Positions 60,152 through 64,000 of a DNA stretch of 64,000 nucleotides are shown here, piece by piece. The notes under the pieces were generated by a model. It did no database searches. It saw only the letters and a program-made list of their open reading frames with translations, and had not been told where the DNA came from. Every line of letters begins with the position of its first letter. Position 1 is the first letter of the stretch. This DNA comes from AC2028 sp002373595 (lineage in GTDB: Bacteria > Bacillota > Clostridia > Lachnospirales > Lachnospiraceae), in NCBI GenBank assembly GCA_946616365.1, contig CAMOIX010000003.1, forward strand, positions 53,897 through 117,896. The letters run 5' to 3'. The position numbers and the translations under genes were made by a program.

Positions 60152-61538
60152 TGAAAATATAGCTTTGATCTCCGATGACGGGGCTAGTCTTACATATGGT
60201 TCTCTGAAGCAGAAAGGCAGTATGCTCGCTGAACAGATCGGAGGAAGATGTCTTGTTTTTATTATGGCATCAAATACGATCGGATCAGTCTTGGGGTATA
60301 GCGCTTTCCTCAATAATCGGATAGTCCCTGCTATGCTGAATAGGTCAATAGACAGAGACTTTTTTGATAGCCTGCTGGAATCTTATCGACCGAAGTTTAT
60401 ATGGGCGCCGACAGAAGAAAAAGACGGGATGCGCGAATGCACCGAAGTATACTCGGACCAGGGATATTCTTTGTTCAGAACAAAATATAATGATGAATAT
60501 CGTATTTATGAAGATCTTGCGCTTTTGCTGACGACGTCCGGATCAACGGGATCTCCTAAATTTGTAAGGCAATCTTATTCCAATATTCTGGCAAACACGA
60601 AATCAATCGTTGAGTATCTTGAAATTGATTCAAACGAAAGGCCGATCACTACGTTACCGATGAATTATACGTATGGATTGTCGATAATAAACTCACATCT
60701 TTACTCAGGGGCAACGATTCTACTGACTGAAAAGACTTTGATGCAAAAGGAATTCTGGTCTTTTTTCAATAGCGAAGGGGCTACATCTTTTGGAGGAGTT
60801 CCATATACTTACGAGATGCTTGATAAACTTCGTTTTTATCGAATGGACCTTTCGACATTGCGGACTATGACTCAGGCGGGAGGAAAACTATCGCCCGATC
60901 TTCATGAGAAATTTGCAAAGTATGCTGCTGAGGCCGACAAGAAATTTGTTGTTATGTATGGACAGTGTGAAGCAACCGCAAGGATGGGATACTTGCCTGC
61001 AATCAAGGCAATCGAGAAGAAGGGATCTATGGGTATAGCCATTCCTGGGGGAGAATTCTCTTTGATAGATGAGAATGAAGAAATAATCGATAAACCTTTT
61101 ACTGCCGGAGAATTGGTATATAAAGGGAAAAATGTCACTCTTGGATATGCGGAGAACTGTGCGGATCTTCAAAAGGGAGATGAGAGGCTTGGTGTTCTTA
61201 AGACAGGAGATATGGCGCAGTTTGATAATGACGGATATTACTACATAGTTGGGAGAAAGAAAAGATTTCTTAAAATTTTCGGGAACAGGGTTAATCTTGA
61301 TGAGATGGACAGGGTGATAGCTTCAAAGTTCGAGACGGAAGTTGCGTGTGCCGGAAAAGACGATCATATGTATATATTTATTACGGATCAGGCGATGTGT
61401 GATGAAGTGAAGAAATATGTTTCGACAGTTACAAAACTTAACCCGGTAGCATTTAATGTTATTGCAATCCCGGCAATTCCCAGAAATGATTCGGGAAAAG
61501 TAAGATACGTGGAGTTGGAAAAATATTATGACATTTGA
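60132..61538 (+). CDS. Acyl-AMP forming enzyme (AMP-binding family)
   Basis: 468 residues. Activates a carboxylic acid with ATP to the acyl-adenylate and loads it on CoA or on the adjacent ACP. The P-loop LLTTSGSTGSPKFVR is at 132-146. MTQAGGKLSPDL is near 245, YGQCEATARMG near 277, and the hinge LKTGDMAQFDNDGYYYIVGRKKR near 356. The C-terminal NDSGKVRY supplies the Lys. Shorter than usual (500-550) because the N-terminal acyl-pocket region is trimmed. It overlaps transketolase set 2 by 20 bases and LuxE by 11. Substrate unknown. Confidence 0.88.
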   Translation: MNTKDYDENIALISDDGASLTYGSLKQKGSMLAEQIGGRCLVFIMASNTIGSVLGYSAFLNNRIVPAMLNRSIDRDFFDSLLESYRPKFIWAPTEEKDGMRECTEVYSDQGYSLFRTKYNDEYRIYEDLALLLTTSGSTGSPKFVRQSYSNILANTKSIVEYLEIDSNERPITTLPMNYTYGLSIINSHLYSGATILLTEKTLMQKEFWSFFNSEGATSFGGVPYTYEMLDKLRFYRMDLSTLRTMTQAGGKLSPDLHEKFAKYAAEADKKFVVMYGQCEATARMGYLPAIKAIEKKGSMGIAIPGGEFSLIDENEEIIDKPFTAGELVYKGKNVTLGYAENCADLQKGDERLGVLKTGDMAQFDNDGYYYIVGRKKRFLKIFGNRVNLDEMDRVIASKFETEVACAGKDDHMYIFITDQAMCDEVKKYVSTVTKLNPVAFNVIAIPAIPRNDSGKVRYVELEKYYDI

Positions 61539-62613
61539 AGATGCTTTAAGCGTGGCGCCATACGAATATGATAAAGGCCGGAAAAAAGAATTTCTGGATT
61601 CGCGTTTATTGGAATTGACAAAACATCATATGGATAAGTGCCCGGAATATTCTAATATTTTGAATATGTTGGGTTATAAAGGATGTGATTCGTATGAAGA
61701 CATCCCTTTTTTGCCGGTCAGACTTTTCAAGGAATTGGATCTTAAATCGGTAGCTGATGATGATGTTATAAAGACTATGACATCATCCGGAACCACGGGA
61801 CAGCGTGTAAGTAAGATTTATCTTGATAAAAATACATCAACAAATCAACAGAAAGTAATGGCAAAGATAGTTTCGGATTATACCGGAACAAGTCGTATGC
61901 CTATGATAATAATTGACAGTCCGAATGTTATAAAGGACCGAAATATGTTCTCGGCAAGAGGAGCCGGTATTTTGGGTTTTTCCATTTTCGGTTCCAAAAG
62001 AATATATGCACTTGATGAGGAAATGCGTCTTGATGTAGATGGACTTTGCGAATTCCTTTCCATACACAAAGGGAAAAAGATACTTCTTTTTGGATTTACA
62101 TATATCATCTGGCAACATTTCTATAGGGAATTGGAACGATTAAAGAAGGAGGGCGTGAGCTTTGATCTGTCAGATGCAATCCTTATTCATGGAGGTGGAT
62201 GGAAAAAACTGATCTCGGAGGCTGTGGACAGAGAGGAATTTCATTCAAGACTGTTTGATATTTGTAAACTGGAAAGAATATACGACTACTACGGTATGGT
62301 TGAACAGACCGGATGTATATACATGGAATGTGAATGCGGATATTTGCATGCAAGTGTTTTCTCGGATATTATCACCAGAAGAGCGATCGATTTCTCCATG
62401 TGCGATATGGGTGAACCCGGATTGATACAGGTTTTATCTACAATACCGGAGTCATATCCCGGACATAGTCTTCTCACCGAAGATGAAGGAGTGATCGTTG
62501 GTGAAGATGATTGCCCCTGTGGCCGGAAAGGAAAGTACTTTAAGGTATTGGGAAGGATTAAGAATGCAGAGATCAGGGGGTGTAGTGATACATATGCAGA
62601 CAGATTTAAGTAA
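61528..62613 (+). CDS. LuxE-like acyl-protein synthetase
   Basis: 361 residues. LuxE activates a fatty acid as acyl-AMP and passes it to LuxC in the fatty-acid reductase complex. The family P-loop is TSSGTTGQ (85-92). Further conserved stretches are IIWQHFYREL, HGGGWKKL near 220, YYGMVEQTGCIYMECECGY near 254 and CPCGRKGKYFKVLGRIKNAEIRG at the end. Length matches LuxE (about 370). No luxA/luxB luciferase genes are present, so the aldehyde is not for light. It overlaps its partner luxC by about 20 bases. Confidence 0.9.
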   Translation: MTFEDALSVAPYEYDKGRKKEFLDSRLLELTKHHMDKCPEYSNILNMLGYKGCDSYEDIPFLPVRLFKELDLKSVADDDVIKTMTSSGTTGQRVSKIYLDKNTSTNQQKVMAKIVSDYTGTSRMPMIIIDSPNVIKDRNMFSARGAGILGFSIFGSKRIYALDEEMRLDVDGLCEFLSIHKGKKILLFGFTYIIWQHFYRELERLKKEGVSFDLSDAILIHGGGWKKLISEAVDREEFHSRLFDICKLERIYDYYGMVEQTGCIYMECECGYLHASVFSDIITRRAIDFSMCDMGEPGLIQVLSTIPESYPGHSLLTEDEGVIVGEDDCPCGRKGKYFKVLGRIKNAEIRGCSDTYADRFK

Positions 62614-63793
62614 AATTACTTTTCTGGTGGGAAACCCTGATGATCTGAGAACGATTGGTAATTTTTCGGTTAAAAGATCATTTGATGAAGATGTTCTTGT
62701 TTTTTTGAACGAAATTTCAAAAAATCTTATGCATAACAGCACAGCGAAGAATTACCCCGATGTGGTTACATTGGCCTTTTGGTTAAGGAAAGCATCGTTG
62801 AACGAAATAAAAAACTCCAGTCTATGCCCGAAGCATACGGCTCGGGTTGGGCGCGGAGTTGCATTCCACATATCCCCCTCTAATGTTCCGATAAACTTTG
62901 CATATTCATTATTTACGGGTGTTCTCGCGGGAAATGCGAATATTGTACGCGTGCCTTCGAAGGAATTTGTTCAGATTTCGATGGTGGCCGATGCTATTAA
63001 CAGATCATTGGAGAATCATAAGGAGATAAAGCCATATATATTTCTTATAAGATACGATCACGATAAGCAGATAAACGACTGTTTGTCTTCTATGGCGGAC
63101 GTCAGGGTGATATGGGGCGGAGATTCTACAATTTCGGAACTTCGGAAATCTGAGATTCCGCCCAGATCTACAGAGATCACATTTGCTGACAGGTACTCTA
63201 TTGCAGTGATAGATTCAGATAGTTATCTGTCTTCCGATAATAAAAAAAGAATTGCGGAGGATTTTTATAACGATACATATCTTACGGATCAAAATGCTTG
63301 CACCAGTCCGAGGCTGGTTGTATGGACTGGCGATCAAATTGAGGAAGCCAAACAGATTTTTTGGAATGAAGAATACGAACTGGTTAAACAAAAATACTCT
63401 ATTCAGGCGGTGCAGTCCGTAGACAAACTCGTAAATGCTTGCCTGATCGGAGCAAAGAATCAGTGGTGTCACGAAATAAGTCATTTGGATAATCTGTTAG
63501 TACGAGTTAAAGTTGAGAAGATAGATCACGACATTATGGATTACAGGGGAAACAGCGGATTATTTTACGAATATGACTGCAGCGATATCAGGGAGATCAG
63601 AGATATCTGCAATGATACCAAATGTCAAACGGTTGGATACATAGGAAATCCTGAAATGATAAAGCCTCTTGTAGACTCGGGGATAAAGGGGGTAGATAGG
63701 GTTGTTCCGATCGGACAGACGATGAACTATGATCTCATCTGGGATGGATATGATCTGATCGGACAGATGACCAGACTGATCAAAATTATATAA
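62594..63793 (+). CDS. LuxC-like acyl-CoA/acyl-protein reductase
   Basis: 399 residues from ATG 62594; GTG 62585 (V27 of the open frame) is an alternative, and the earlier frame reads through luxE. LuxC takes the acyl group on a catalytic Cys and reduces it with NADPH to an aldehyde. Cys236 sits in TDQNACTSPRLVVW, the LuxC nucleophile region; GRGVAFHISPSNVPINF (86-102) is the cofactor-binding loop; MTRLIKII ends the protein. Shorter than luminescent LuxC (about 480). It is the last gene of the module; the gap to flagellin 2 is 140 bases. The aldehyde may be the acceptor for transketolase set 2 or be used directly in flagellin modification (inference). Confidence 0.88.
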   Translation: MQTDLSKITFLVGNPDDLRTIGNFSVKRSFDEDVLVFLNEISKNLMHNSTAKNYPDVVTLAFWLRKASLNEIKNSSLCPKHTARVGRGVAFHISPSNVPINFAYSLFTGVLAGNANIVRVPSKEFVQISMVADAINRSLENHKEIKPYIFLIRYDHDKQINDCLSSMADVRVIWGGDSTISELRKSEIPPRSTEITFADRYSIAVIDSDSYLSSDNKKRIAEDFYNDTYLTDQNACTSPRLVVWTGDQIEEAKQIFWNEEYELVKQKYSIQAVQSVDKLVNACLIGAKNQWCHEISHLDNLLVRVKVEKIDHDIMDYRGNSGLFYEYDCSDIREIRDICNDTKCQTVGYIGNPEMIKPLVDSGIKGVDRVVPIGQTMNYDLIWDGYDLIGQMTRLIKII

Positions 63794-63811
63794 CAAGGGT
63801 TATATAAATTT

Positions 63812-63843
63812 TTCTGATTTAGGGGTTAAGTTTTTGATCAGAA
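63812..63843 (+). repeat. Inverted repeat enclosing the -35 of flagellin 2 promoter
   Basis: TTCTGAT (63812-63818) and ATCAGAA (63837-63843), separated by 18 bases that contain GGGGTTAAG. The stem is AT-rich and followed by CACCGATAT, not a T-run, so it is more likely a promoter feature or weak terminator for luxC than a strong terminator. Confidence 0.55.
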
Positions 63844-63852
63844 CACCGATAT
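63827..63852 (+). promoter_or_regulatory. Sigma-28 promoter for flagellin 2
   Basis: TAAG (63827-63830), 15 bases and CCGATAT (63846-63852). GGGGTTAAG upstream and GTAAGCAAG downstream are identical to the flagellin 1 promoter region. Confidence 0.75.
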
Positions 63853-63867
63853 ATATGATGTAAGCAA

Positions 63868-63925
63868 GGGGATCATCCCCTAAACATAGTAACCCGCAAG
63901 GATGCGGAATCAATTTTCAAGGAGG
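63868..63925 (+). promoter_or_regulatory. CsrA-type leader, flagellin 2
   Basis: First hairpin GGGGAT-C-ATCCCC (63868-63880). Second hairpin CCGCA (63894-63898), loop AGGA, TGCGG (63903-63907), presenting GGA. The ribosome site AAGGAGGA (63919-63926) gives another GGA. Same layout as flagellin 1 with a different stem sequence, so the structure rather than the sequence is conserved. CsrA binding is inference. Confidence 0.55.
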
Positions 63926-63933
63926 AAAAAACT

Positions 63934-64000
63934 ATGGTAGTACAACACAATCTCACCGCAATGAATTCCAACAGAATGCTCGGCCTTACCCAGGGAACAC
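63934..64000 (+). CDS. Flagellin 2, N-terminal fragment (cut by window)
   Basis: Only 22 codons are inside the window. They read MVVQHNLTAMNSNRMLG, then LTQGT, nearly identical to flagellin 1 (LTTGA), with strong ribosome site GGAGGA 7 bases before. The promoter and leader layout match flagellin 1. The rest of the gene, including its variable region, lies beyond the window, so nothing can be said about its size. Confidence 0.9.
   Translation, partial: MVVQHNLTAMNSNRMLGLTQGT

Noticed and set aside
62498..62593. Upstream extension of the LuxC frame.
   Set aside because: It is an out-of-frame reading of the conserved LuxE C-terminus; a later start gives the usual short overlap.

Overview
The window looks like the chromosome of a motile, Gram-positive, anaerobic Lachnospiraceae-type Clostridia (Butyrivibrio/Roseburia-like). 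This placement is inferred from gene content: a Firmicutes-type DnaE, HPr, a SleB-type hydrolase, short D0/D1-only flagellins with sigma-28 promoters, and strong AGGAGG ribosome sites. I could not run a taxonomic search. Almost every gene is on the + strand. The exceptions are a membrane-anchored serine protease (13217-14974) and an rRNA methyltransferase (26359-27135). No tRNA, rRNA, CRISPR array or insertion sequence was seen. No gene-free gap exceeds about 240 bases; the longest are 49524-49762 and 63794-63933.

Region 1 (1-1632) holds the 3' part of glmM and ptsH (HPr), closed by a terminator. Region 2 (1670-13227) is an exopolysaccharide operon. It has GT2 and GT4 glycosyltransferases, an EpsG/Wzy-like polymerase, a GtrB-like polyprenyl-phosphate transferase, two small membrane proteins, the initiating polyprenyl glycosylphosphotransferase, a Wzz-like chain-length protein and ManC (GDP-mannose supply). 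No flippase is visible. Region 3 (13217-25357) has the protease, then large membrane proteins that look like GT-C enzymes or their partners, a DPM1-like GT2, and dnaE lodged among them. Region 4 (25403-33239) is housekeeping: pfkA, an rRNA 2'-O-methyltransferase, a SleB/SH3 cell-wall hydrolase, an NfeD/SPFH membrane pair, argF, birA, a small conserved gene and dusB.

Region 5 (33261-49523) is a flagellin-glycosylation island. It has two CgeB/DUF3880 glycosyltransferases, neuA, a polysaccharide deacetylase, a CDP-3,6-dideoxyhexose set (rfbF, rfbH, rfbG) with a split transketolase and a reductase inside it, a tandem glycosyltransferase, neuB, neuC and a Maf (motility-associated factor) transferase. 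Region 6 (49524-53656) is flaG-fliD-fliS-fliT-like-flagellin, with sigma-28 promoters and leader hairpins that present GGA, as in CsrA/FliW control. Region 7 (53673-63793) lies between two flagellin genes. It holds a third CgeB-type transferase and then an unusual module: GNAT-like protein, acyl carrier protein, FabZ-like dehydratase, radical SAM enzyme, FabG-like reductase, a second split transketolase, an acyl-adenylating enzyme, LuxE and LuxC. The second flagellin starts at 63934 and runs off the window.

The strongest candidate for an undescribed system is regions 5 to 7 together. They look like a pathway that builds an unusual sugar, perhaps branched by a two-carbon ketol unit, and/or an acyl- or aldehyde-derived decoration, and places it on flagellin. 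That reading is inference from gene content and position.
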